DNA of 64,000 nucleotides from Longimicrobium terrae (GCF_014202995.1 NZ_JACHIA010000016.1:1-64000), one strand, 5' to 3'; counted from the stretch's first letter, positions 34,542 through 43,893 are shown. The notes: generated from the letters alone by a model not told the origin. Numbers and translations: made by a program.

Positions 34542-34576
34542 GGCAATCGGCGTTGATGGGCGGATGAGCCGCCTGG

Positions 34577-35164
34577 TCAACGTGGCGGAACGGGCCGCCG
34601 CTTGATGCACGTCCGCAGGAAACGCTCATCCAGTTCCTTCTGCTCGTCGCAGACCTGCGAGAGCAGATTCGTATGCCTTTGACCCGGAAGGGGGCACCAG
34701 ACCAGCCGCTTGCCGCGCGCTTTCAGTGCGTGGATGGCGCGGACGTAGTCGGTGTCGCCCGCCACCAGCATCGCGACGTCAAAGCGGTCCTCGCACGCAC
34801 CCAGCACCATGTCGACGGCGAGATTGACGTCCGTTTCTTTTTCCACGAAGTAGCGATTGCCTTCCTCGTCCCGGCGCGGTTCATGACGGCCAAGAACGAG
34901 GTCGATTCGCCGGCTGCGCCGCAGTTCATCAAAGAACTGCTGCTGCCGCCGGTACGCGGGGCTTGTCTGATTGGGCAGCGGGGACGTGTAGTACCGCAGC
35001 TTTACGAAGTGAAAGCCGCGAGAAAGGCGCGTGGCCAGCAGGTTGAGGTCGACCTGGAAGTGGAAGCTCTCGCGGATCAGCGCCAGGTTCCAGTTGCTTC
35101 CATCCACGAAGATCTCCAGCCTGTGGGCACGCTGGACGGGGGCGGGCGCGGCGGCGTCGTTCAC
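34577..35164 (-). CDS. NYN-domain protein (LabA/DUF88 family)
   Basis: 195 residues from GTG 35164 (MNDAAAPAP when initiated); the frame is open to 35236. The NYN (PIN-like) fold is marked by LEIFVDGSNWN (D21), EKETDVNLAVDMV and VAGDTDYVRAI, which carry the conserved acidic residues of a metal-dependent ribonuclease centre, then RLVWCPL. NYN proteins are presumed RNases. It ends convergently with the cytochrome c gene and is divergent from the Rrf2 regulator. No Shine-Dalgarno is clear, so the start is approximate. Confidence 0.88.
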   Translation of the reverse strand: MNDAAAPAPVQRAHRLEIFVDGSNWNLALIRESFHFQVDLNLLATRLSRGFHFVKLRYYTSPLPNQTSPAYRRQQQFFDELRRSRRIDLVLGRHEPRRDEEGNRYFVEKETDVNLAVDMVLGACEDRFDVAMLVAGDTDYVRAIHALKARGKRLVWCPLPGQRHTNLLSQVCDEQKELDERFLRTCIKRRPVPPR

Positions 35165-35390
35165 GGGAATACGTAACGAGGGGTTGCACCAGTGATGGCA
35201 CAACCCCCCGGAGCTACGTACCCACACTGCGCGCACGCAGGGGGTGACCTTCGTGCGTCCAGTTTAGCCGGGCGCAGCGCCGGTGTCAAGGGGGGATGTG
35301 CGGCGAAATCTGCTGCGGACAGCATACTCGCGCCCGTCCAGTTCTCCAAGCCGCGAGCCGCCACAAAACGGACGACCTGCATCGTCCCCG

Positions 35391-35425
35391 TTGACATTCG
35401 GACGGTCCGCAACTAGACTGGTTGC
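35391..35425 (+). promoter_or_regulatory. Promoter with overlapping Rrf2-type operator (site 1)
   Basis: TTGACA (35391-35396), 17-base spacer, TAGACT (35414-35419): a good primary-sigma promoter. The inverted repeat GCAAC-N7-GTTGC (35409-35425) covers the -10 element, and CGGAC-G-GTCCG lies in the spacer. It is 22 bases before the rrf2 start, consistent with autoregulation. Confidence 0.7.
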
Positions 35426-35446
35426 AGTTATCGAACGGAGTACGCG

Positions 35447-35929
35447 ATGTCTACGATCAGCAGCAGGGTGGCGGTGGCGGTGCACGTGCTGGCGTTCCTG
35501 GCCGGGAAGCGCGGGGAAGCCGTCACGTCCGAAACCATTGCCGGAAGCGTGAACACCAACGCTGTCGTGGTGCGCCGCATCGTGGGCGCGCTGCGCAACG
35601 CGGGGCTGGTGCAGGTGCAGGCCGGCGTGGGCGGCGGGGCGCAGCTGGCCCGCGAGCCCGGCGACATCACGCTGCTGGACGTGTATCGCGCGGTGGAGGA
35701 AAAGGAAGAGCTGTTCGCCGTGCACCAGGGCTCGCGCAGCTGCTGCGACATCGGCGGCAACATCCGCTCGGTGCTGCAGCGCGTGTTCTGCCGGGCGCAC
35801 GAGGCCATGCAGTCGCAGCTTTCCCAGACCACCATCGCCGACGTGTTCCGCGACGTGACCGGCCGCGCGGCGGCGTGCCCCGGCGAGCCTTCGTTCGCCG
35901 TGCCGGCGGGCGCCGGCCGCGAGGTGTAA
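35447..35929 (+). CDS. Rrf2 family transcriptional regulator 1
   Basis: 160 residues from ATG 35447 with GGAG at the right distance. The winged-helix region starts SSRVAVAVHVLAFLAG and continues SETIAGSVNTNAVVVRRI and GVGGGAQLA, the Rrf2 pattern. The three clustered Cys of IscR/NsrR are absent; instead HQGSRSCCDIGGNI (about 92-105) resembles the YwnA/YwgB-like, non-Fe-S branch, although two adjacent Cys could sense thiol stress. Probable targets are itself and the next two genes, because all carry the same GYAAC-N7-GYTRC motif upstream. Confidence 0.92.
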   Translation: MSTISSRVAVAVHVLAFLAGKRGEAVTSETIAGSVNTNAVVVRRIVGALRNAGLVQVQAGVGGGAQLAREPGDITLLDVYRAVEEKEELFAVHQGSRSCCDIGGNIRSVLQRVFCRAHEAMQSQLSQTTIADVFRDVTGRAAACPGEPSFAVPAGAGREV

Positions 35930-35964
35930 TTGCTTTTTGCGCAGCACGTTGCGCAGTTGTATCT

Positions 35965-35981
35965 GTAACCGGTTCGGCTAC
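35965..35981 (+). promoter_or_regulatory. Rrf2-type operator candidate (site 2)
   Basis: GTAAC-CGGTTCG-GCTAC, 43 bases before the start of the secreted protein gene at 36024. Flanking bases (CT before, AA after) also follow the pattern of sites 1 and 3. Confidence 0.55.
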
Positions 35982-36023
35982 AAATGGTGGCCGGCCGGCA
36001 CCCTGGACTCGGCAGAGGACCCG

Positions 36024-36416
36024 ATGAACGCATTCACCCGCATCCGCACGGCCGTCCGCCCGCTTCTGCTGGCCGCGGCGCTGCTGGCCGCCTCGTCACC
36101 GCTGGCGGCGCAGTCCGCACGGGTGCTGGGCCGGGTGACGGACGGCGCGGGCAACGCCGTCGCCGGCGCCCGCGTGACGGTGGCCGCGGCCGACGGAACG
36201 CAGCGCGCCACCACTTCCGGCCGGGGCGGCGGATTCGAGTTCGCCAGCCTTCCCGCGGGGACGTACACCCTGCGCGCCGAAGGAACGCCGCGGGTGGGCG
36301 CCCGCGAGCAGCGCATCACGCTGGAGCCGGGGCAGGTGATCAGCCCGGTGGTGCGGCTGCTGGAAGACAACCGCCCGCGGCGCACCTCCGACCGGCGCCC
36401 GCGTTCCCGGCCGTAG
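36024..36416 (+). CDS. Small secreted protein with carboxypeptidase-regulatory-like domain
   Basis: 130 residues from ATG 36024, preceded by AGAGGA. A signal peptide (about 1-31, cleavage after PLAAQ) leads to a single Ig-like beta domain: ARVLGRVTDGAGNAVAGARV, then FEFASLPAGTYTLRAEG, the CarboxypepD_reg/DUF4198-like pattern. The tail is Arg/Pro-rich. Such domains are common in FCB-group envelope proteins and may bind polymers or other proteins. It lies between the rrf2 gene and the Old Yellow Enzyme gene and shares their operator motif. Confidence 0.8.
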   Translation: MNAFTRIRTAVRPLLLAAALLAASSPLAAQSARVLGRVTDGAGNAVAGARVTVAAADGTQRATTSGRGGGFEFASLPAGTYTLRAEGTPRVGAREQRITLEPGQVISPVVRLLEDNRPRRTSDRRPRSRP

Positions 36417-36457
36417 CCGCCGGGGGCGCGCCGTCGCCGTTTCGGCCGTGCTGATTT

Positions 36458-36474
36458 GTAACACGTTTGGTTGC
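36458..36474 (+). promoter_or_regulatory. Rrf2-type operator candidate (site 3)
   Basis: GTAAC-ACGTTTG-GTTGC, 58 bases before the Old Yellow Enzyme start; extended context TTGTAAC...GTTGCAG matches site 1 and site 2. Confidence 0.6.
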
Positions 36475-36531
36475 AGTCCGATGCCGGCCGTGAGCCGGGC
36501 TTTGATCCACGACAAGAAGAGAGCCTGACCG

Positions 36532-37623
36532 ATGGATAGCGATCCGACCCCCAATCTGTTCACTCCCGTGCGCGTGGGACCCTACAACCTTCGCAACCGG
36601 CTGGTGATGGCGCCCATGACGCGCAACCGCGCGGGCGAGGGCAACACGCCCACGCCGCTGATGGCGCGGTACTACGCCCAGCGCGCCACGGCCGGGCTCA
36701 TCGTCAGCGAAGGGTCGCAGGTTTCGCCGCAGGGCGCGGGCTATCCCAACACCCCCGGCATCTACAGCGACGCGCAGGTGGAGGGATGGCGCGCGGTGAC
36801 GGACGCGGTGCACGCGGCGGGCGGGCGCATCTTTTTGCAGCTGTGGCACGTGGGGCGGATTTCGCACCCCGACACGCAGCCGGACGGCGGCCTTCCCGTG
36901 GCGCCCTCGGCCATCGCGCCGGAAGGACCCATCATCACCGCCGGCGGAATGCAGCCGATGGTCACGCCGCGGGCGCTGGAGACGGACGAGATCAAGGGGA
37001 TCGTGGCGGACTTTGCCCGGGGCGCGCGCGCGGCGTACCGCGCGGGCTTTGACGGCGTGGAACTGCACGGCGCCAACGGATACCTGATCGACCAGTTTCT
37101 GCGCGACGGCAGCAACCACCGTACGGACGAGTACGGCGGCAGCGTGGAGAACCGCGCGCGCTTTCTGGACGAGGTGACGGCGGCCGTGGTGGAGGTGTGG
37201 GGCGGGCACCGCGTGGGTGTGCGGCTGAGCCCGATGGGCTCGTACAACAGCATGAGCGACAGCGATCCCGCGGAAACGTTCGGGTACGCGGTGCGGATGC
37301 TGAACCGCTACGGCCTGGCGTACCTGCACGTGGCCGAGCCGCTGGGCGGCCCCGAGCCGCGCATCACCCCGCTGCTGCGCGAGGCGTTTCGCGGCCCGCT
37401 CATCGTCAACGGCGGCTACGGGCGCGACACGGCCGACGCGGCGATCGCGGCGGGCGAGGGCGACCTAGTGGCGTTCGGGGTGCCGTTCCTGGCCAACCCG
37501 GACCTGGCGGAGCGCTTTGCCGAGGCGGCGCCGCTCAACACGCCGGACCGCGACACCTTCTACGGCGGCGGCGAGCGCGGCTACGTGGACTATCCCACGC
37601 TGCAGACCGCGGGCGCGGCCTGA
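36532..37623 (+). CDS. Alkene reductase, Old Yellow Enzyme family (NemA/XenB type)
   Basis: 363 residues from ATG 36532, AGAAGAGAG upstream. FMN TIM-barrel with RLVMAPMTRNRA (FMN contact Thr), QLWHVGRIS, the substrate-binding HGANGYLIDQFL pair (H174, N177 approximately), RTDEYGGS-ENRARF, and the phosphate-binding NGGYGRDTA. NADPH-dependent reduction of electrophilic alkenes, nitro compounds or quinones in the cytoplasm. The related nemA genes are controlled by an electrophile-sensing repressor, which fits regulation by the Rrf2 protein encoded upstream. A terminator follows. Confidence 0.95.
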   Translation: MDSDPTPNLFTPVRVGPYNLRNRLVMAPMTRNRAGEGNTPTPLMARYYAQRATAGLIVSEGSQVSPQGAGYPNTPGIYSDAQVEGWRAVTDAVHAAGGRIFLQLWHVGRISHPDTQPDGGLPVAPSAIAPEGPIITAGGMQPMVTPRALETDEIKGIVADFARGARAAYRAGFDGVELHGANGYLIDQFLRDGSNHRTDEYGGSVENRARFLDEVTAAVVEVWGGHRVGVRLSPMGSYNSMSDSDPAETFGYAVRMLNRYGLAYLHVAEPLGGPEPRITPLLREAFRGPLIVNGGYGRDTADAAIAAGEGDLVAFGVPFLANPDLAERFAEAAPLNTPDRDTFYGGGERGYVDYPTLQTAGAA

Positions 37624-37630
37624 CGCATTC

Positions 37631-37666
37631 CGGGCCGCCGGAGTTCCGGCGGCCCGCCATTTCTTT
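37631..37666 (+). terminator. Rho-independent terminator
   Basis: CGGGCCGCCGG / CCGGCGGCCCG with a 4-base loop, then CCATTTCTTTT, eight bases after the OYE stop. Confidence 0.9.
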
Positions 37667-37682
37667 TACCGGACCAACTGCG

Positions 37683-37850
37683 ATGTTTGCGCTGCTGAGC
37701 CTGCCGCGGGGCCGTGTTTCGCCCCGCCGCGCCGCCGCGTTCGCCCCCGACCGGGAGGACGCCTACGGAATCGTCATCCGCCCCGCGCGGCCGGAGCATT
37801 CCGCGCCCGCCCCCGCGCCGCTGCTGACCGCGGAAGCGTCGGCGGACTGA
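37683..37850 (+). CDS. Possible small ORF, unrecognised
   Basis: 55 codons from ATG 37683 (MFALLSLPRGRV). Pro/Ala/Arg-rich, no ribosome site, immediately after a terminator. It may be spurious. The following stretch 37851-38238 shows no gene, repeat module or clear promoter. Confidence 0.25.
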   Translation: MFALLSLPRGRVSPRRAAAFAPDREDAYGIVIRPARPEHSAPAPAPLLTAEASAD

Positions 37851-38238
37851 TCCCCATCCGCCTGTACCGTCCGGTATACGAGGACGATTCGGGTGGACGA
37901 ACGCCGCCACCGCCGGTCCGTCACGCGGCTTTCAGGTCTTTGCTTCATCGATCGATGCGGATCACTCCCCATCGGCCGCCATCGAACCGACGGGCGCGAT
38001 CCTGAATGTCGATTTCCGGCGGGGTGGATCGACATCATGGCAAGGACGGTCATCCGCCTCGATCCAACGTCCCGCATCGGTCACGCGGGATCGACCGCCG
38101 CCGGGATTCGGCGTGCCGGATGGATGGTGGAGGAAAGAACGGGAGCCGACCTCCCCGCGCGGTGTACGGGAGCCGGGTTGAGTGCCGGCGCGGCCGGAGA
38201 ACCACGGCCGGTGCGCCGGACACAATGCTGAAAGACGA

Positions 38239-39567
38239 ATGATCAGAAGGGCTCTGGGGGTGTTCAGCGGACGGGAATGGGGGCTGCTGCTGGTGCTGCT
38301 CACCATTCAGTTCTGCCACGTGCTGGACTTTGTGCTCATCATGCCGCTGGCGCCCATGCTCATGCGGTCGCTGGACATTTCCGCGCGCGAGTTCGGGCTG
38401 CTGGTGTCGGCCTACACGTTCAGCGCGGCGCTTTCCGGGCTGGTGGCGGCCGCGTTCATGGACCGGTTCGACCGGCGGCGCATGCTCCTGTTCCTGCTCG
38501 CCGGCTTTGGCGTGGGAACGGTGCTGTGCGGGCTGGTGGATGAATACCGGCTGCTGCTGGCGGCGCGCGTGGTGGCCGGCGCGTTCGGCGGGGTGCTGGC
38601 CGGCGTGGTGTTCGCCGTGGTGGGCGACCAGATCCGCCCCGAGCGGCGCGGAACGGCGATGGGCGTGGTGATGGGCGCGTTCAGCGCCGCCTCCGTGCTG
38701 GGCCTTCCCTTTGGCCTGTACCTGGCCAACCGCTTTGCGTGGGAGGCCCCGTTCCTGTTCCTGGGCGGATTGACCGTCGTGGTGTTCGCCGGCGCGGCGC
38801 TGCTGCTGCCGGCCATGCGCGGGCACGTGGCGCCCTCGGACGCGTCGCCGTGGGCGGACCTGGTGGCCGTGGCGCGCGCGCCGGAGCACCTGCGGGCCTT
38901 TGCGCTGACCGTCGGCATCATGTTCTCCGCCTTCAGCGTCGTCCCGTTTCTGAGCGCGTACCTGACGGAAAACGCGGGGCTGCGTGAATCGCAGCTGCCG
39001 CTCATCTACCTCACGGGCGGGCTGGCGACGCTGGTGACGGGGCCGCTGGTGTTCGGCCCGCTGGCGGACCGGTTCGGGCACGCGCCGGTCTTCATGCTTT
39101 CCGTGGTCCTGGGCATTCCGGCGATTGTGGCGGTGACGCATCTGCCCGTTTCGCCCGTGTGGGTGATTCTGACGACCACGACGGCCATGATGGTGATGTC
39201 GTCCGGGCGGATGATCAGCGCGACGGCACTGGTGACGGGAATCGTGTCGCCGCGCAGGCGGGGCGGCTTCATGAGCCTGAACTCGTCCATTCAGCAGGGC
39301 GCGGCGGGCGCGGCGTCGCTGGTGGGCGGATGGATGATCCAGGGCGGCACCGGCGGCGAGCCCATCCGCGGCTTTCCCGCCGTGGGGTGGGTGGCCGTGG
39401 CCGCATCCGTCCTGACGCTGGTGCTGGTGCGGCGGCTGCGGCCCGGCGAGGCCGCGGCCGCGGTGCCGCAGATGGACGAGACGGGGGCGCCGCCGCTGGC
39501 CGCTCCGCTGGAAGCGCCCCGCCGCCCCGCCCGGGCCGGCCTGGACCCACAGGGAGGACGCACGTGA
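38239..39567 (+). CDS. MFS transporter (Bcr/CflA- or AraJ-like)
   Basis: 442 residues from ATG 38239. Twelve hydrophobic segments; it opens LLLVLLTIQFCHVLDFVLIM then APMLMRSLDIS, with motif A-like AAFMDRFDRRRMLL (about 71-84) and the antiporter-type GVVMGAFSAASVLGLPFG (motif C). The C-terminus is Ala/Pro-rich and cytoplasmic. The stop codon overlaps the GTG start of the ABC transporter (GTGA), so the two are translationally coupled and probably export related compounds. Substrate unknown. A start at 38182 is possible but unsupported. Confidence 0.9.
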   Translation: MIRRALGVFSGREWGLLLVLLTIQFCHVLDFVLIMPLAPMLMRSLDISAREFGLLVSAYTFSAALSGLVAAAFMDRFDRRRMLLFLLAGFGVGTVLCGLVDEYRLLLAARVVAGAFGGVLAGVVFAVVGDQIRPERRGTAMGVVMGAFSAASVLGLPFGLYLANRFAWEAPFLFLGGLTVVVFAGAALLLPAMRGHVAPSDASPWADLVAVARAPEHLRAFALTVGIMFSAFSVVPFLSAYLTENAGLRESQLPLIYLTGGLATLVTGPLVFGPLADRFGHAPVFMLSVVLGIPAIVAVTHLPVSPVWVILTTTTAMMVMSSGRMISATALVTGIVSPRRRGGFMSLNSSIQQGAAGAASLVGGWMIQGGTGGEPIRGFPAVGWVAVAASVLTLVLVRRLRPGEAAAAVPQMDETGAPPLAAPLEAPRRPARAGLDPQGGRT

Positions 39568-41432
39568 GCGATCAGGATTCCAAGGCGGACGAGAAGCTGA
39601 AGAAGGCCAAGAAGAAGGTGAGCGCCGAGGCGTGGCGCGAGGCGCGGGCGCTGATGTGGCACCACCGCCGGTATCTGGGCATCGGGCTGGTGCTCATGCT
39701 CATCAGCCGCCTGGCGGGGCTGGTTCCGGCGTACGGCTCCAAGTACCTGGTGGACGAGGTGCTGGGCAAGGGCCGCTCCGGGCTGCTGATGCCGCTGGCC
39801 GGCGCGGTCCTCGTATCGACCCTGCTTCAGGGAATCACCTCCTTTGCGCTGTCGCAGGTGATCAGCGTGACGGCGCAGCACGCCATTACCGACATGCGGC
39901 GGCGGGTGCAGCGCCACGTGACGCGGCTTCCCATCCGCTACTTCGACAGCACGCAGGTGGGCGTCCTGGTGAGCCGGGTGATGAACGACGCGGAAGGGAT
40001 CCGCAACCTGGTGGGGACGGGGATCGTGCAGCTGGTGGGCGGCGTGTTCACCGCCGTGCTGGCGCTGGTGGGGCTGCTGTACCTCAACTGGCTGCTCACG
40101 GTGTGCATCATCCTCGTGCTGATTGCGTTCGGCGGGGCGATGGCCACCACGTTCACCCGGCTGCGCCCCATCTTTCGCGAACGCGGCGAAATCACCGCGC
40201 GCGTCAACGGCCGGCTGACGGAAACGCTGGGCGGAATCCGCGTGGTCAAGGCGTACGGCACGGAAAAGCGGGAGCAGCGCGTGTTCACCCGCGGCGCCCA
40301 CGAGCTGTTCCGCAACATCTCGCGGTCGATTACCGGCGTGTCGGCGGTGGGATCGTTCGCCACGGTCGTCATCGGCCTGGTGAGCGTGGCGGTGATCCTG
40401 GTGGGCGGACCGGCCATTCTGCGCGGCGACATGACGCTGGGCGGCCTGTTCGCGTACCTGATCCTGACGGGGATGCTGGCCGCACCGGTGGTGCAGATCG
40501 CCAGCATCAGCACGCAGGTGAGCGAGGCGTTCGCCGGGCTGGACCGCATTCGCGAAGTGCTGGCCATGCGCACGGAGGACGACGAGGACCGCGAGCGCGC
40601 CGCGCTGGGCGCGGTACGGGGCGATCTGCGGCTGGAAGACGTGTGGTACGAGTACAACGAGGGGCAGCCGGTGCTGCGCAACATCAACCTGCACGCGCCT
40701 CCGGGCAGCACCATCGCCCTCGTGGGCAGCAGCGGATCGGGCAAGAGCACGCTGGTGAGCCTGGTGATGGCCTTCAACCGGCCCACCAGGGGAACCGTAC
40801 GCATCGACGGGCGCGACCTGAACGAGGTGCGGCTGGCGGACTACCGCGCCCAGCTGGGCGTGGTGCTGCAGGAGAACTTTCTGTTCGACGGCACGGTGGC
40901 CGACAACATCCGCTTCGCCCGGCCGGACGCGACGCGCGCGGAGATCGAGGAAGTATCGGCGCTGGCGAACGCGGACGAGTTCATCAGCGCTTTTCCGGAG
41001 GGATATGACACCGTCGTGGGCGAGCGCGGCATCAAGCTGAGCGGCGGGCAGCGGCAGCGCATCGCCATTGCCCGGGCGCTGCTGGCGGACCCGCGCATCC
41101 TGATTCTGGACGAGGCCACGTCGTCGCTGGACAGCGAAAGCGAGTACAAGATCCAGGAAGGGCTGCGGCGCCTGCGGTACGGGCGCACCAGCTTCGTGAT
41201 CGCGCACCGGCTGTCCACCATCCGCAGCGCGGACCAGATCCTGGTGCTGGAGAACGGCGAGGTGGTGGAGCGGGGGACGCACGCGGAACTGATGGCGCAG
41301 GGCGGCCGCTACCGCGAACTGCACGACCGGCAGTACGCGTACGAGCAGGACCGCTTCATCAACCCGGGCGAGGACTTTACGCCCGATCCGGACTTCGCCG
41401 CCGCCCCCGCGGGCGCCGGCGCAGCGGACTGA
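39564..41432 (+). CDS. ABC exporter, fused membrane and ATPase domains (MsbA/MDR type)
   Basis: 622 residues from GTG 39564, GGGAGG six bases upstream. A Lys-rich N-terminus (ADEKLKKAKKKV) precedes six membrane helices (about 35-325) and an ATPase domain with Walker A GSSGSGKST (about 387-395), Q-loop VVLQENFLFDG, signature LSGGQRQR (about 492-499), Walker B ILILDEATSSLD and H-loop IAHRLST. It works as a homodimer, flipping lipids or exporting amphiphiles. It shares a GTGA overlap with the MFS gene upstream. Confidence 0.95.
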   Translation: MSDQDSKADEKLKKAKKKVSAEAWREARALMWHHRRYLGIGLVLMLISRLAGLVPAYGSKYLVDEVLGKGRSGLLMPLAGAVLVSTLLQGITSFALSQVISVTAQHAITDMRRRVQRHVTRLPIRYFDSTQVGVLVSRVMNDAEGIRNLVGTGIVQLVGGVFTAVLALVGLLYLNWLLTVCIILVLIAFGGAMATTFTRLRPIFRERGEITARVNGRLTETLGGIRVVKAYGTEKREQRVFTRGAHELFRNISRSITGVSAVGSFATVVIGLVSVAVILVGGPAILRGDMTLGGLFAYLILTGMLAAPVVQIASISTQVSEAFAGLDRIREVLAMRTEDDEDRERAALGAVRGDLRLEDVWYEYNEGQPVLRNINLHAPPGSTIALVGSSGSGKSTLVSLVMAFNRPTRGTVRIDGRDLNEVRLADYRAQLGVVLQENFLFDGTVADNIRFARPDATRAEIEEVSALANADEFISAFPEGYDTVVGERGIKLSGGQRQRIAIARALLADPRILILDEATSSLDSESEYKIQEGLRRLRYGRTSFVIAHRLSTIRSADQILVLENGEVVERGTHAELMAQGGRYRELHDRQYAYEQDRFINPGEDFTPDPDFAAAPAGAGAAD

Positions 41433-41907
41433 GGGCTGCGGACCGGAAGCGTCCCTGCAGGCTGCGGCTCTCCCCGTCGAGCACCCGCAGGTGCCGCGAT
41501 GATGCGGAAGGCGTTGTGGACCAAGCCCCTGCGCGAGCAGGTGGGGGCAGCACGTCGCCCGTGAGGGCCAGCGGTCCACGAGGGATAAACGACAAAGCCC
41601 CGGCGTCTCGATGAGAGAAGCCGGGGCTTTCTTCCGTCCAGGGAGCATCGGGCGTTCCGGCCGCTGACAGGGTACGGCGGAGGATCGTCGCAAAGAGTAC
41701 GGTCGAGGTTCGGTCCGAACCCGGTCGTGCCGGAACAATCGGCGTGAGTGCTCGCGCTGATTCCGCCCGGCGCGGCTGATCGTCATCCCGAACGGCTGAT
41801 CAGGGGGCGCCGGGATGGCGCTCTGGTGCGGCCGCTTGCGCGGGGGCGGCCGCACCCGCGATCATTCTGCATCCCGCCTCCATTCCGACCCGCCCGCCAA
41901 TCCGCCC
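41433..41907. terminator. Intergenic region with terminator at 41594-41634
   Basis: AAAGCCCCGGC (41594-41604) and GCCGGGGCTTT (41620-41630) form a terminator stem followed by CTTCC. The rest of the region shows no gene or repeat module that I recognise. Confidence 0.8.
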
Positions 41908-42708
41908 ATGCCCGCATTCCGCCGCGGCGCCGCACTGTTCGGCGCGGCCCTTCTCCTGTCCAGCGCGCCCGCCGCGGCGCAGAAGTCGTCGTCCGGCGAC
42001 GACGGACGGCCCGTCCTGGCCGTGACCCTCGCCGCGCCCACGCGCGCCATCTACGTCGCCGCGCTGGATGCGCTGGAGCGCCAGGGCTACACCTTTCGCG
42101 CGAAGCTGCTGGACGAGGTGCTGGTCACCACCCCGCTCGAGGGTACGGCCGAGATGGGGTTTCATCCCATGGTGGCGGTGGAACTGGAGGAGCGGGGTGA
42201 TTCCACGCACGTCGTCATCTCCAGCGTGGTGATGAACAAGGACGGCGAGCCGGTGGGGATGGACAACGAGCAGGCGGCCGCCGCGATGCTGATGGCCGAA
42301 ATGAGCGTGTCGATGGCGGTGGATTCCGCGCTGGACCGCACGGCCGGCCATCACCTTCGCCCCGACCCGCGCGAAAAGAGCGAGGATTTCGGCTACGGGA
42401 GCAAGAACGCGGTGCGGGTGGGCGGCGCCGCGGAAACCGGCGTCGCCAACCAGCGGGCCTACCTGGCGCGGCTGCGCGGGCCCGGCGGGCAGACGGTGCG
42501 CTTCCGCCGCCTGGGAAGCTGCTGCAACTTTCCCACGGAGTACGCCGAGCAGGGCACCGGCGCGCTGGACGCGTACGAAATCACGTACGACGGTCAGGAG
42601 GCGCCGCAGATGATCTTCATCGACTTCTACACCCCGCCGCCCGCGGTACAGCGCGCGCCGGAAGGCTATACGCTGCAGGACGACGGCGCGGGGGCGCGGT
42701 CCAGTTGA
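41908..42708 (+). CDS. Secreted hypothetical protein
   Basis: 266 residues from ATG 41908. Signal peptide of about 23 residues (FRRGAALFGAALLLSSAPAA, cleaved near AAAQ). The mature protein is alpha/beta without recognised domain; a CCNFP motif (two adjacent Cys, about residue 210) and an acidic, aromatic C-terminal stretch (DFYTPPPAVQRAPEGYTL) are visible. There is no lipobox. The in-frame extension to 41815 would bury the signal peptide and is rejected. Function unknown. Confidence 0.75.
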   Translation: MPAFRRGAALFGAALLLSSAPAAAQKSSSGDDGRPVLAVTLAAPTRAIYVAALDALERQGYTFRAKLLDEVLVTTPLEGTAEMGFHPMVAVELEERGDSTHVVISSVVMNKDGEPVGMDNEQAAAAMLMAEMSVSMAVDSALDRTAGHHLRPDPREKSEDFGYGSKNAVRVGGAAETGVANQRAYLARLRGPGGQTVRFRRLGSCCNFPTEYAEQGTGALDAYEITYDGQEAPQMIFIDFYTPPPAVQRAPEGYTLQDDGAGARSS

Positions 42709-42776
42709 AACCCCCGCGGCCCCGTCCGCGTACAGTGGCGCCGTACCCGACGTACCCGAAACCCCGGAGCAAGACG

Positions 42777-43127
42777 ATGGAACCGACTGGCGTGCCCGCT
42801 GGAGTGCTGATCCGCGACCTGATGATCTTTCAGTTCAAGACAATGCTGGCCGGACTCAAGGATGCGGTCGTGATCCCGGCGTCGATCATCGCCGCGGTGC
42901 TCGACATGCTGGGCAGCCCGTCGCGCCGGGGGCGGGCGTTCTACTCGCTGATGGCGGCTTCGGAATCGTTCGACCGCTGGCTGAACGCGCACACCGCGGC
43001 CCGCATCGCGCAGACCAGCCGCGAGGGACTGTTCGGCGGCAGCGAGCCCGGCGACGGCAGCTTCGTGGGCGAGATCGAGGGCGTGATGGGCCGCGACCGC
43101 GATCGCGGCAACGTCGCCATGGGCTGA
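42777..43127 (+). CDS. Hypothetical protein, small
   Basis: 116 residues from ATG 42777, with CGGAG upstream. An amphipathic or hydrophobic region (FKTMLAGLKDAVVIPASIIAA, in two pieces, about 22-45) could associate with membrane. The rest, LFGGSEPGDGSFVGEIEG, is polar and acidic. Lies 68 bases after the secreted protein and before a strong terminator, so they may be cotranscribed. No family is recognised. Confidence 0.65.
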   Translation: MEPTGVPAGVLIRDLMIFQFKTMLAGLKDAVVIPASIIAAVLDMLGSPSRRGRAFYSLMAASESFDRWLNAHTAARIAQTSREGLFGGSEPGDGSFVGEIEGVMGRDRDRGNVAMG

Positions 43128-43148
43128 CCCTTTCGCCCGCCCGCACAC

Positions 43149-43188
43149 AAAGACCGCCGCCGGCCCGTGAGGCCGGCGGCGGTCTTTT
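43149..43188. terminator. Bidirectional terminator
   Basis: AAAGACCGCCGCCGGCC / GGCCGGCGGCGGTCTTT with a 5-base loop, between convergent genes. Confidence 0.9.
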
Positions 43189-43211
43189 CGTCGTCCGGAG
43201 ATGGCGGCGGA

Positions 43212-43736
43212 TCAGGCGCCGGGCGCGTCCGCCGTGGTGCCGACGGGAAAGGCGCGCGCGTGCCACGCGCGGGCGAGCGGCGTTTCCCACCGCCCCGCCC
43301 GCACATCGCCCACGTGCGTGACGGTGTTGTCGAAGACGACGGTGTCCGGGCCCACGCCGCCGGACAGCGCGCGCTTGCGGAACGCGGGGCGCGGCTCGGC
43401 CTCCACCTGGCCGTCTTCACCGCGAAAGAAGACCAGTCCGCCGTCGCGCAGCGGCAGGCCCATCTCGCGCTCCAGGTCGCCCAGCGTGCGAAAGAGCGTG
43501 TCGATGGAGCAGCCGGAAACGCCGGTGGCGCGCTCGTCCGCCGCCACGAGCAGGAACTGGTCATGGCGCAGTTCGCGGCCGCCCACCACGGGCGATCCGT
43601 GCGCGGCCCACTGCCGGATGAAGGCGTCCACGTGGTCCGTCACGCGGCGCTGCTCATCGGCGTTCAGCGGGCGCGCGGCGCCGAACACCCACACGCGGGC
43701 GTCGTCGGGAATCTGCGAAAACGGGACTTCGGGCAT
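43212..43736 (-). CDS. Conserved hypothetical protein of the PEVPFSxxPDDARVWVF family
   Basis: 174 residues from ATG 43736. Begins MPEVPFSQIPDDARVWVFGA and contains the motif TGVSGCSIDTLFR. I recognise this as a family common in Bacteroidota, sometimes mislabelled as an ABC transporter ATPase; no Walker motifs are present. The Cys in SGCSID is conserved in the members I know. It is cytoplasmic by appearance and has no operon partner. Function unknown. Confidence 0.8.
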   Translation of the reverse strand: MPEVPFSQIPDDARVWVFGAARPLNADEQRRVTDHVDAFIRQWAAHGSPVVGGRELRHDQFLLVAADERATGVSGCSIDTLFRTLGDLEREMGLPLRDGGLVFFRGEDGQVEAEPRPAFRKRALSGGVGPDTVVFDNTVTHVGDVRAGRWETPLARAWHARAFPVGTTADAPGA

Positions 43737-43893
43737 GGCATCCTGCCTGTCTGGGTACGCGGTGAATCTAGCGTTTCGCGATGCGGATCAACAGTCGCCT
43801 CGCCGCCTCACCGCTGACGACGAGCAGGCGGCGGACGTGTCAGGCCGGGGAGGCGCCCGCCGGCCGATGGTCATCGCGGGAACGCGGACGCGG

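Noticed and set aside
43212-43736. Annotation of the PEVPFS-type protein as an ABC transporter ATPase
   Set aside because: There is no Walker A, signature or Walker B motif, so that common label is not supported.
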